Assembly (NCBI RefSeq): GCF_018131185.1
Contig: NZ_JAFCJE010000001.1
Location: forward strand, 710,001 to 774,000
From: Bradyrhizobium diazoefficiens
GTDB taxonomy: Bacteria > Pseudomonadota > Alphaproteobacteria > Rhizobiales > Xanthobacteraceae
Reading direction: 5' to 3'
Length of the DNA: 64,000 nucleotides
Both the position numbers and the translations under genes were made by a program. The notes below the pieces were generated by a model. That model searched no databases. It was not told the origin of the DNA and saw nothing but the letters and a program-made list of their open reading frames with translations. Of this stretch, positions 53,249 through 63,044 are shown in pieces; the first letter of the stretch is position 1, and each line of letters opens with the position of its first letter.

Positions 53249-55273
53249 ATGCGCTTCACGCCCCAATTCCTCGACGAGCTTCGTGCCCGGCTTTCGGTCT
53301 CCGAAGTCGTGGGCAAGCGCGTGAAGTTGAAGAAGGCGGGGCGGGAGTGGAAGGGGCTGTCGCCGTTCCAGCAGGAAAAGACGCCGTCCTTCTACGTCAA
53401 CGACCAGAAGGGATTTTACCACGACTTCTCCTCCGGCAAGCACGGCGACATCATCAGCTTCGTGATGGAGACCGACGGCCTGCCGTTCGCCGAGGCCGTC
53501 GAGCGGCTCGCGAGCATGGCGGGCCTCGCGCTGCCGGCGGTGACGCCGGATGCGGCGCGGCAGGAGCAGCGGCGCCGTACGCTGCACGACGTCATGGATC
53601 TTGCCGCGACCTATTTCGCGGAGACGCTGGCCTCGCGCGTCGGGGCGAAAGCGCGTGGCTATCTCGCCGACCGCGCCATCTCGCCGGCGACGCAATTGCA
53701 GTTCCGGCTCGGCTATGCCTCGCCCGATCGCTTCGCGCTGAAGGAGCATCTCGGCAAGCTCGGCGTTTCCGTCGAGGACATGGTCGAGACCGGGCTCTTG
53801 GTGGCCGGTGACGACATTCCTGTGCCCTACGACCGCTTCCGCGACCGCGTGATGTTTCCGATCACGGATCTGCGCGGCCGCGTCATCGCCTTCGGCGGGC
53901 GCGCGCTGGAGAAGGACGTTCCTGCCAAATATCTGAACTCGCCGGAGACGCCGCTCTTCCACAAGGGCGACAATCTCTACAACCACCAGACCGCGCGCAA
54001 AGCCACCCATGACGGCAGCGTGCTGGTCGTGGTCGAGGGCTATGTCGACGTCATCGCGATGGTGACTGCGGGCTTTGCAGGCAGCGTCGCGCCGCTCGGC
54101 ACCGCGCTCACCGAAAGCCAGCTCGCGCTGCTCTGGAAGATGGCGGACGAGCCGATCCTCTGCTTCGACGGCGACCGCGCCGGTCAGAAGGCCGCGTATC
54201 GTGCCGCCGATCTCGCGCTGCCCTTCCTCGCACCCGGCAAGAGCCTGCGCTTTGCGCTGCTGCCGGAGGGGCAGGACCCCGACGATCTCGTCCGCTCCGG
54301 GGGGCGCGGCGCGATGGAGGAGGTGATCGGAGCTGCCCGTCCGCTCGCCGACATGATCTGGTCGCGCGAGCTCGAAGGCGGCAATTTCGTCACCCCCGAA
54401 CGCCGCGCCGCGCTGGAAGCGCGCATCAGGGAGCTGACCAACGGCATCCGTGACGAGGTGGTGCGGCGCTATTACCGCGACGAATTCGTCGAGCGGCTGC
54501 AGCGCGCCTTTGCCCCGGAAGGCGGGCGCGGCGGCTTCGGCGGCCGGGGCAATTTCCGCCAGGGTGGCGGCGGCCGCCAATTCCAGCCCAGAGGCGGGGG
54601 AGGCGCGAATCGATTCGGTGGTCAGGGCTTCGGTGGCCAGGGATACGGAGGGCGCCGCGGTCCGTCTGGCCCTACCCCGCTACCTTCTGGCCCCTATCAG
54701 GCGGCGAGCCCCCAACTGGCGGCCAGCCCGATCATGAAGGGCCAGCGCAGCGCCATCTCCCGCCGGGAGGCCCTGATTCTGCAAAGCCTGATCAACCACC
54801 CCTGGCTGCTGCACGACCATCTCGAGGAGGTCGCGGCCCTGGAGCTCGCCCACCCCGAGGCCCACAAGCTCAGGGCCGGCATCATCGCCGCCTTCGCCAA
54901 CGATCATCACCATTCCCCGGACCCCGGCGAGCTCGCCGAGAAGATGCGCAGCGATCTCGAGAAGGGCGGATTTTCACAAATCCTTCAACGGGTTGAGGCC
55001 GGTATCACGACCGCGGCGGTGTGGGGTGCCCGCGAAGGCGCGGCCAGGGACGACGTTCTCTCCACCTGGCACCAGCTCGTTGCCTTGCATCGGCAATACC
55101 ATTCACTACTTAGAGAGCTGAAGGACGCCGAGCTGGCCTTGGGGGAAGACCCCAGCGAGGCCAATTTGGCGTGGCTGCGTGACGTCAAGGCGCGTCTGGC
55201 CGAGGTCGACGGCACCGAAGCCCTGATCGAGGGTTTTGGCGAACTGTCGGGCCGGCTCCAGAAGAGCATGTGA
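53249..55273 (+). CDS. dnaG: DNA primase
   Basis: DnaG makes RNA primers at the replication fork. The 674-residue protein has an N-terminal CHC2-like region (KLKKAGREWKGLSPFQQEKT), the TOPRIM RNA-polymerase core with VVVEGYVDVIAM and CFDGDRAGQKAA, and a C-terminal helicase-binding domain (SRREALILQSLINHPWLL). The four zinc ligands of the CHC2 finger are replaced (Ser38, Gln41, Asp59, Ser62). A Gly/Arg-rich disordered linker of about 60 residues (RGGFGGRGNFRQGGGGRQF and following) joins the last two domains. The start ATG 53249 is the family start. It lies upstream of rpoD, the classical macromolecular-synthesis order. Confidence 0.96.
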   Translation: MRFTPQFLDELRARLSVSEVVGKRVKLKKAGREWKGLSPFQQEKTPSFYVNDQKGFYHDFSSGKHGDIISFVMETDGLPFAEAVERLASMAGLALPAVTPDAARQEQRRRTLHDVMDLAATYFAETLASRVGAKARGYLADRAISPATQLQFRLGYASPDRFALKEHLGKLGVSVEDMVETGLLVAGDDIPVPYDRFRDRVMFPITDLRGRVIAFGGRALEKDVPAKYLNSPETPLFHKGDNLYNHQTARKATHDGSVLVVVEGYVDVIAMVTAGFAGSVAPLGTALTESQLALLWKMADEPILCFDGDRAGQKAAYRAADLALPFLAPGKSLRFALLPEGQDPDDLVRSGGRGAMEEVIGAARPLADMIWSRELEGGNFVTPERRAALEARIRELTNGIRDEVVRRYYRDEFVERLQRAFAPEGGRGGFGGRGNFRQGGGGRQFQPRGGGGANRFGGQGFGGQGYGGRRGPSGPTPLPSGPYQAASPQLAASPIMKGQRSAISRREALILQSLINHPWLLHDHLEEVAALELAHPEAHKLRAGIIAAFANDHHHSPDPGELAEKMRSDLEKGGFSQILQRVEAGITTAAVWGAREGAARDDVLSTWHQLVALHRQYHSLLRELKDAELALGEDPSEANLAWLRDVKARLAEVDGTEALIEGFGELSGRLQKSM

Positions 55274-55351
55274 TGAAAGAATCATGCGGACGGCCGGGGC
55301 CGGAACCGCTAAAAGACTCGCCAAATCGTGGGTTTGGCGACAAAAACAGGG

Positions 55352-55366
55352 TTAATCGAGGCTTAA
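55352..55366 (+). promoter_or_regulatory. CtrA-like box TTAA-N7-TTAAC between dnaG and rpoD
   Basis: TTAA (55352-55355) and TTAA (55363-55366) are seven bases apart and the right half continues C. This is a full match to the CtrA consensus, about 280 bases before rpoD in the gap 55274-55648 (375 bases), which otherwise holds only rpoD promoter and leader sequence and no gene I can support. Confidence 0.5.
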
Positions 55367-55648
55367 CGGTCTTGTAGCACTTTGGCCCAGAGGCGGCCGC
55401 AGGCAGAACAGACGCGTCAGGATGAATCCGCGCAATCGCTGTTGGCACTACACCTGCAACCGCTGCGACAAAGAAGCTGACGAAGCGTTAGGCAATTCCG
55501 GCGAGAGAGAGTTGGGGGTGGCGAGAGACATGCGCGCCGCCCTTTCCGTGTCGAGAGCTGCCGAAGCGAGAGCGTCGGGCAACAGGTTCATGTGAATTCA
55601 CGCGGACGCGGCGCAGCGTCTCGCATGAAGCGCGTTTAGGAGCAATGG

Positions 55649-57799
<2,151 letters not shown>

Positions 57800-57819
57800 T
57801 CGTAGACAGCGGTCACAGC

Positions 57820-57848
57820 AAAAAGGCGGGCCTTTGCCCGCCTTTTTT
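57820..57848 (+). terminator. rpoD terminator
   Basis: AAAAGGCGGGC and GCCCGCCTTTTTT are inverted around a short CTTT loop, 21 bases after the rpoD stop. It isolates rpoD from the retron locus. Confidence 0.9.
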
Positions 57849-58016
57849 GCGCAATAGCCGGACAAAATAGGAACCGACGGGTATTTGGGACGAATCAGTC
57901 ACTCTGAATAGACTTGCCAAATGAAGTCAATAGCGATATTAATTCGCTGACAGCGAATTTTGTTTGCCTGAGAGTTCCGAATCAGTCGTGAGTGTCGTCA
58001 CGCTTGGGCGACATCA

Positions 58017-58203
58017 TGCCTCTCAAACCGAGCGAGTCACATCGCTCTTGGGATTCGAAAGAATCCTCTGTTGGCCGGTCGTGAGGCACTCGTTTCTGGG
58101 TCGCGCGTCCTCCGCCAAACATAGGCGAGCATCGAAAAGGCTTCGATGCTCGCCTGGGAAGCTTAGAGGTCCCTTCGTTCGAGATGCTCCTTGTTTAAAG
58201 GCA
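58017..58203 (+). ncRNA. Candidate retron msr-msd RNA
   Basis: The 442-bp gap after rpoD (57800-58241) is AT-richer and strongly structured. Perfect hairpins are GAGCGA-GTCACA-TCGCTC (58030-58047) and GGATTC-GAAA-GAATCC (58051-58066), then a 14-pair stem with a 5-base loop (58123-58155, arms AGGCGAGCATCGAA and its complement). Possible a1/a2 ends are TGCCTCTCAAAC (58017-58028) and GTTTAAAGGCA (58193-58203), which pair over nine bases. Small stem-loops followed by one long hairpin, next to a retron-type RT, is what msr-msd looks like. The ends and the branching G are not proven. Confidence 0.5.
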
Positions 58204-58241
58204 CCGACGCGATCCTGCGTCGGCAAACAGGGAGAAGGTCA

Positions 58242-58412
58242 ATGGTCCAAAAAACCACTGATCCACCGAGCGACGAACGAAGGCGTTCTGGTTTCTGGAG
58301 GCTCGTGCGCGGCTTCGGCCGCAACCTTGTCACCAGACAGACGTTCATTCTGGCTACCCGCATTCTCTCGTTGAGTGTGCGGTTAGTCGACCTAGTGAAC
58401 AGGCTGTTCTAG
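58242..58412 (+). CDS. Small basic/hydrophobic protein of the retron locus, 56 aa
   Basis: The ATG at 58242 follows GGGAGAAGGTCA, a strong ribosome site. The product starts acidic and basic (TTDPPSDERRRSGFWRLVRG), then has an amphipathic to hydrophobic helix (TRQTFILATRILSLSVRLVD) ending NRLF. It could lie in or on a membrane. It sits between the RNA and the Xre gene on the same strand, 47 bases before the latter, so it is probably part of the retron unit and a candidate toxin. No family is recognised. Confidence 0.6.
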   Translation: MVQKTTDPPSDERRRSGFWRLVRGFGRNLVTRQTFILATRILSLSVRLVDLVNRLF

Positions 58413-58459
58413 CGATCTCTAAGCTAGTTTTCCCAATTCACGAAAGACTGGGTGAAACG

Positions 58460-58771
58460 ATGTACCATCGGGCGTTGAAACTAATCCGCCAATACCATCG
58501 TCTTTCGCAAGCAGAGCTTGCTGACGCACTCAATCTCTCCCGTTCATTCGTATCTGAACTCGAGAAGGCTGGAGGAAAGAAGCCAAGTATTGATGTGCTT
58601 GAGCGATATGCGAGTTACTTTAAAATTCCGGTATCGTCTCTTCTCCTATTTGCTGAGCGATCTGAAGCGTCGAACTTCCACGAAAGCTCGCGAATCTTTG
58701 CTGCTGACAAAGTTCTGAAGATGCTGGAATGGCTCGAAGAAACAACTCGCGACGAGCTTCGAACTGGTTAA
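58460..58771 (+). CDS. Xre-family HTH protein of the retron locus
   Basis: The 103-residue protein starts with a lambda-repressor-type helix-turn-helix (RALKLIRQYHRLSQAELADA ... LSRSFVSELEKAGGKKPSI) and a short C-terminal helical tail (AADKVLKMLEWLEETTRDEL). It ends four bases before the RT gene, hence one operon. HTH proteins are the accessory component of one retron type (type VI in published schemes, from memory). It could bind the msDNA or repress the operon; both are inferences. Confidence 0.83.
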   Translation: MYHRALKLIRQYHRLSQAELADALNLSRSFVSELEKAGGKKPSIDVLERYASYFKIPVSSLLLFAERSEASNFHESSRIFAADKVLKMLEWLEETTRDELRTG

Positions 58772-58775
58772 TCCG

Positions 58776-59716
58776 ATGAAGAGGAAAGTTCGAATAGATC
58801 TGCCTTTGTCAGATTGCTGGCTTTCTGCGATTGACTCGCCTTCTGATCTCGCGCGCCGCTTATCTACGCCGGGTCATAAAGTAACGGTTGAGGACCTGTC
58901 GCTATTCGCGCGGGATATTGGAAACTATCGACTATTCTCAATTGCGAACGAGAAGGGCAAACTTCGACCGATCCAATGGCCGAAGCGCCGGCTGCAGGCC
59001 ATTCACGCTCGAATCCATAAGCTGCTTTCGCGGGTGGCAGTCCCCAAGTATTTGCATTCAGCGGTGAAGGGGAAATCATACATATCTAATGCCGCTGCGC
59101 ACGATCCCCGGATGCCGACGGTCAAAATCGATGTGAAAAGTTCTTCCCGTCCGTTTCGCGCGCCGTGATTTTCAACTTCTTCGCAGGCCCATTGAAATGT
59201 CGACGCGATGTAGCGGGACTACTTGCAGATATTCTAACCTTCAATGCTCACCTTCCGACAGGAAGTGCGGCTAGTCCGATCATCGCGTATTACTCGTTCA
59301 AGCCTATGTTTGATGAAATCGCGAAGTTCGCAGAATCTCTTGGTCTTGCTATGACGTGTTATGTTGACGACATGGCTTTGAGCGGCCCGCGCGCCAACAA
59401 GAGCGTACTCTACGAGATCAAGGGAATTATTGCGCGGCACGGACTAAAGTCTCACAAGGCGCACGCTTTTTCAGGCTCTCAGCCGAAAATTGTGACAGGC
59501 GTCTGCAACACAACCTCCGGTCCCCGGGTGCCGAACAAGTTGCACCTGAAGATCAAGAACGGCTTTGACGCTCTCGAAAGTGCCAAAACTCCGACAGATG
59601 CAAATAAAGCTCTAAGGCCCTTGCTTGGGAGGCTAGAAGCCGCAGCGCAAATTGATCCGACGTTTAAGGCTAGAGCGCGAACGGTCAGAGCAAAATACTC
59701 GCGGGATCTACCATAG
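58776..59716 (+). pseudogene. Retron-type reverse transcriptase, split by a one-base frameshift
   Basis: Two frames, 58776-59168 (130 codons) and 59165-59716 (183 codons), together make one retron RT of about 313 residues. The first has GKLRPIQWPKRRLQAIHARI and the retron NAxxH motif (NAAAH, 105-109), then KIDVK. The second has LPTGSAASPIIAYY, the catalytic YVDD (residues 66-69) and the retron VTG motif. The break is in GTG AAA AGT TCT (A-run 59136-59139): one more A would restore KIDVKKFFPSVSRAVIFNFF. The halves overlap as GTGA, so partial coupling is conceivable, but motif A is lost in the first half. It is probably inactive, phase-variable, or a sequencing slip. Confidence 0.85.
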
Positions 59717-59733
59717 ATATGGCGGGGGCACCG

Positions 59734-60103
59734 CCTCACCGTCTGGTACAACACCCGCTGCCCCGTCTGCGATGCCGGCATCGACTGGCGGCGCAACAAG
59801 CTGCTGGCGCTGGCGCGCGCGCGGGCACCGTTGAGTTCAAAGGACATCAACGAGTAGCCGGACGCGCTGGTGCTCTTTAGCGCTTCGCTCGACGACATCG
59901 GGCGCCGCCTGCATGCCACCGACGAGGCTGGACGGCTCGTCGTCGGGGCGGATGCCGCGATTGCGTTGTGGAGGCTGACGCCGGGGGAGGGGTCGCCTGC
60001 GGCGCTGTTCGGCAATCGTCTCGCGCTGCCGTTCACGTGGTTTGCCTACGACCGGTTTTCCGATCTGCTGTTCGCCTGGAGTAAGAGGAGCGGGCGCTGG
60101 TGA
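59734..60103 (+). pseudogene. DCC-family (DUF393) thiol-disulfide protein, decayed
   Basis: Right after the RT stop the sequence reads HRLTVWYNTRCPVCDAGIDW, the CPxC start of DCC-family proteins, and continues RRNKLLALARARA. The frame then slips: the next conserved stretch GTVEFK is in another frame, and after KDINE a TAG (59855) stops it. The remainder (LFSASLDDIGRRLHATDEAG ... YDRFSDLLFAWSKRSG) is intact. No start codon with a ribosome site precedes it, so the 5' end is missing. The junction lies within 20 bases of the retron RT stop, as if retron insertion cut the gene. Confidence 0.75.
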
Positions 60104-60121
60104 GCGCCTGCCTGCGCTGCC

Positions 60122-60358
60122 CTACTTCTTCTTCGCCCCGACCCGCTCCAGCCGCTTGATCTCCAGCACCGGCTTGCCGCTCTTTTCGGCGATCTCGCGG
60201 TCCTGCTCCATGATGAAGCCGCGCGCGGGTTCGTCGCCGTCGAGGCCGCCGAGCAGCTCTGAGGGCACGCGGCGGTTGGAGCGTTGGGAATCGTCTTCAT
60301 AGAAGACGTTGAAAAAGGCGAATTCGCCTTTGGGATTGGTCCCGGGTTTTTTGGCCAT
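60122..60358 (-). CDS. Small hypothetical protein, 78 aa
   Basis: The soluble product has a polar N-terminus (AKKPGTNPKGEFAFFNVFYE), a middle with VPSELLGGLDGDEPARGFIM and ends in basic VGAKKK. It resembles small conserved Rhizobiales proteins of unknown function, without a motif I can name. It has normal codon use and lies alone, convergent with the DCC remnant. Confidence 0.6.
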   Translation of the reverse strand: MAKKPGTNPKGEFAFFNVFYEDDSQRSNRRVPSELLGGLDGDEPARGFIMEQDREIAEKSGKPVLEIKRLERVGAKKK

Positions 60359-60506
60359 GGCGGCTTGTCGTCGATCAGGGCGCCGCAGTCAAATGACTTT
60401 GCGCGTTGCGCATGCCAGAAGCCGCGGTTTTCACCGGGCAATCGATCGAAAAAGCACGTTGGGGGATGGAAGCGTCCTGGCGCTTCGGGTCCGATGCGGG
60501 CCCCTC

Positions 60507-60540
60507 AATAAACGGCGGGCCGCAAAGCCCGCCGTTTATT
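60507..60540. terminator. Bidirectional terminator-like hairpin
   Basis: AATAAACGGCGGGC and GCCCGCCGTTTATT are perfect inverted 14-base arms around CGCAAA. It lies 149 bases upstream of the 78-aa gene start (60358) and about 320 bases past the end of the gene at 60861; which transcript it ends is unclear. Confidence 0.7.
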
Positions 60541-60860
60541 TTGGTCTTCAGTGTCACCCGGGGCTGGCGGGGCGACAACCTAGAATAGAATGCTATAACC
60601 TGCGCTCCGCGATGGCAAGGCAAATCATGGTGGCGTCGATGTCGCAGCGTGCGCGCCTGATATGCATTGGTTGCGGTGTGCGATGTGGAACCGCATCGAC
60701 GCAAATGTTTGGATTCACGAACCACTTTGTTCATCCTCGCGGCACCCGGCGATGCAGCGCCTGGTCCGCGCTGTGTCGGAAGGTGCGCGAGCCTGCAAAT
60801 ATTCCCGGCGGCGTGCAGATACTGTGATCGAATGTGCGCCAAGCGTGTTCCGCGCGTATC
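60541..60860. other. 320-bp stretch without a recognisable gene
   Basis: Frames through here lack ribosome sites and domains. Base composition is slightly lower in GC than the flanks. I see no repeat, tRNA or terminator in it apart from the hairpin at its left edge. Confidence 0.4.
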
Positions 60861-61205
60861 TCAATGCGCGCGCGTGCGCTGCACCACCTCCTGCGCGGCG
60901 AGCCGCGCGCCGTGTCCGCCGCCTCTGCCGCTGTCGTCTTTCCGCCCCTGCGCCATGATCGCGCTGCCCATCGCAGCCGAGCCGAACGTGATGAGGAAGG
61001 AGGCGAGCAGCAGGGCCAGCGCAAGGCCCGGTGCGCTGTCGGCGAAGATCAGCTCGCGCAGATGTCCGGGGTTGAGCCAGAGCAGGCCGCCGACGAGCAG
61101 CGTCGCGGCGCAGGCGCCGATTGCGAGGTTGATGGCAAGCAGGCGGAATAGCGGGATGCGAAGGAGAGTGGGGCGCGGAGTTCGAGTGGGCTGATGGTTG
61201 GGCAT
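60861..61205 (-). CDS. Small two-helix membrane protein, 114 aa
   Basis: The product has a basic cytoplasmic N-terminus (HQPTRTPRPTLLRIPLFRLL), a first hydrophobic helix (AINLAIGACAATLLVGGLLW), a loop containing NPGHLRELIFADSAPG, and a second helix (LALALLLASFLITFGSAAMG), then a charged, Gly-rich tail. The start is ATG 61205, where the signal-like sequence begins. The family is unknown to me; small proteins of this layout are common near envelope genes. Confidence 0.72.
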   Translation of the reverse strand: MPNHQPTRTPRPTLLRIPLFRLLAINLAIGACAATLLVGGLLWLNPGHLRELIFADSAPGLALALLLASFLITFGSAAMGSAIMAQGRKDDSGRGGGHGARLAAQEVVQRTRAH

Positions 61206-61280
61206 GCTGGTTGCTTCATGCTGGCTTGGAGCGCTATCGCCGCGCAAGTATCAATATCATTGCGCGAACTCTCTCGCGTC

Positions 61281-61383
61281 GTCATTCCGGGGCGCGCGAA
61301 GCACGAACCCGGAATCCATCGGGCGGCAGAAATTGTGGCAAAATGGATTCCGGGCTCGCGACTTCGTCGCGCCCCGGAATGAC
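61281..61383. repeat. Mirror-image repeat (GTCATTCCGGGGCGCG family)
   Basis: GTCATTCCGGGGCGCGCG and GTCGCGCCCCGGAATGAC are inverted ends with GGAATCCAT / ATGGATTCC inside. It separates the two-helix protein from the gene ending at 61404. Confidence 0.85.
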
Positions 61384-61403
61384 GAGGAGAGTGTCGCCCC
61401 ACC

Positions 61404-61931
61404 TCACGCCGCCGGCGCGGCCCGGCCGCTCGCCTCGCTCTTCTGCGCCGCCTGTTGACGCTCCATCATGGTCTGCCACAGCGTTGCGATGCTCGCTTGC
61501 GTCTGCGGCGCGATCAGGCAGTGGCCTTCATGATCGAAGCCGCAGAACCGCACCGATGGGTCCTTCTTCACCTCGATCAGCGCCTGGTTGATCATCTCCA
61601 GGCACGTGATGACTCCATTGATGTCGGGCAGGCGAATGTGATGCAGGATGTCCATCAGGCGAAACGTCATCACCGCAGGTTTGCCGAAGCTGATGCCGGG
61701 ACGGCCGAGCTCGAGCAGCACGTTGACCGCCGGAAGCACGCCCCTGATGTGCTCGAGCACGCCGGCGACGTCCTCCACGCTGCAGGCAACGAGATGGGAC
61801 GCCTGCGGCGGGATCGTCACGGGCGCGCGCGGCGCGAGGCCCAGCGAGCTGATGACCTCCTGCTCGATCCATTGCCGCACCGCTGCGGGCGCATTGCGGA
61901 TCTGCTCGGTGGTCAGTGTAATTCCGGTCAT
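61404..61931 (-). CDS. Conserved-type hypothetical protein, 175 aa
   Basis: The soluble protein starts with a helical region (TLTTEQIRNAPAAVRQWIEQ), has a middle HLVACSVEDVAGVLEHIRGV and a stretch FRLMDILHHIRLPDINGVIT, then IEVKKDPSVRFCGFDHEGHC, and a Gln/Ala-rich tail. I do not recognise a domain. It starts 171 bases from the lytic transglycosylase on the other strand. GAGGAGAAGCGTCC is the ribosome site. Confidence 0.75.
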   Translation of the reverse strand: MTGITLTTEQIRNAPAAVRQWIEQEVISSLGLAPRAPVTIPPQASHLVACSVEDVAGVLEHIRGVLPAVNVLLELGRPGISFGKPAVMTFRLMDILHHIRLPDINGVITCLEMINQALIEVKKDPSVRFCGFDHEGHCLIAPQTQASIATLWQTMMERQQAAQKSEASGRAAPAA

Positions 61932-62102
61932 GGACGCTTCTCCTCGACTGCTCTCCTGGTCGGCGCAATCTAGGCAGCGGGCCGTGAGACAGCTTGATGC
62001 GGATCAAGCGTTGCGCGTCGAGCTTCGCGCTTTGACGCTCGCTTCGTTCCCGGGCATGATCCGCGCACTGCTTCGCGCAAGGTTTTTTGGGGATTGCTCC
62101 GC

Positions 62103-62909
62103 ATGCTGAGACTGCTTCTGGCCGCCGCGTTCGTCATGGGTCTGACCGGCGGGGCGGCGCGGGCCGCGCGCTGCGGCGGCGACTTCAACAGCTTCGTCGC
62201 CAGCATGGCCCAGGAAGCGCAAGCGGCCGGCGTCTCGGCGAGCGTGACCAACGCGGCGCTCTCCGGCGTCGCGCCCGACGGCGCCGTGCTCGCCTTCGAC
62301 CGGCGCCAGCGCCACACGTTCAACAAGACATTCGAGCAATATGTCTCGACCCGCGTCGGCCCGGGCCGCATCAATGGCGGCCGCGCAATGCTCCAGCGCC
62401 ACGCCGCGCTGCTCTCGCGCATCGAGCAGAAGTTCGGCGTGCCGCGCCACATCCTGGTTGCGATCTGGGGCCTGGAGAGCGATTTCGGCAAGGGCGACAT
62501 CGGCAAGATGCCGGTGGTCCGCACGCTGGCGACCCTCGCGCATGATTGCCGCCGCACCGACCTGTTCCAGGGCGAGTTGCTGGCCGCGCTCAAGATCGTG
62601 CAGCGCGGCGACCTGCCGTTGCGCGACCTCGTCGGCGCCTTTGCCGGCGAGATCGGCCAGACCCAGTTCCTGCCGTCGTCCTACATCAAATACGGCGTCG
62701 ATTTCGACGGCGACGGCCATGTCGATCTCCGCCACAGCATCCCCGACGTGCTCGCCTCCACCGCGAACCTGCTCCACACCAGCGGCTTCAAGATGGGCCA
62801 GCCCTACGGCGAAGGCACGCCGAACTTCGAGGCCATGCGCGAGTGGAACAGGGCGGTGGTCTACAGGAAGACGATCGGCTATTTCGCCGATCGGCTGATG
62901 GGGCAGTGA
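62103..62909 (+). CDS. Lytic murein transglycosylase, MltB-like (SLT_2)
   Basis: The 268-residue periplasmic enzyme cuts the glycan strands of peptidoglycan. A signal peptide (MLRLLLAAAFVMGLTGGAARA) ends before ARCGGDFNSFVASMAQEAQA, and the catalytic Glu lies in ILVAIWGLESDFGKGDIGK, followed by GEIGQTQFLPSSYIKYGVDF and DGHVDLRHSIPDVLASTANL, as in MltB. It lacks a lipobox, so it is probably soluble. GCATGCTGAG marks ATG 62103. It diverges from the hypothetical gene and is followed by a repeat. Confidence 0.94.
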   Translation: MLRLLLAAAFVMGLTGGAARAARCGGDFNSFVASMAQEAQAAGVSASVTNAALSGVAPDGAVLAFDRRQRHTFNKTFEQYVSTRVGPGRINGGRAMLQRHAALLSRIEQKFGVPRHILVAIWGLESDFGKGDIGKMPVVRTLATLAHDCRRTDLFQGELLAALKIVQRGDLPLRDLVGAFAGEIGQTQFLPSSYIKYGVDFDGDGHVDLRHSIPDVLASTANLLHTSGFKMGQPYGEGTPNFEAMREWNRAVVYRKTIGYFADRLMGQ

Positions 62910-62934
62910 GGGCGGCACACCGCCAGCCACTTCC

Positions 62935-63018
62935 GTCATTGCGAGCGCAGCGAAGCAATCCAGAGTCTTTCCGCGGAGACAGTCTGGATTGCTTCGTCGC
63001 TACGCTCCTCGCAATGAC
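62935..63018. repeat. Mirror-image repeat (GTCATTGCGAGCG family)
   Basis: GTCATTGCGAGCG and CTCGCAATGAC are inverted ends with GAAGCAATCCAGA / TCTGGATTGCTTC inside; same family as 31203-31287. Confidence 0.85.
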
Positions 63019-63044
63019 GGCGGAGAGACATGGCCTCCCCGAAT

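Noticed and set aside
59130..59170. Programmed -1 frameshift in the RT
   Set aside because: The local codons (GTG AAA AGT) do not form a canonical X XXY YYZ slippery site, so mutation or sequence error is more likely.
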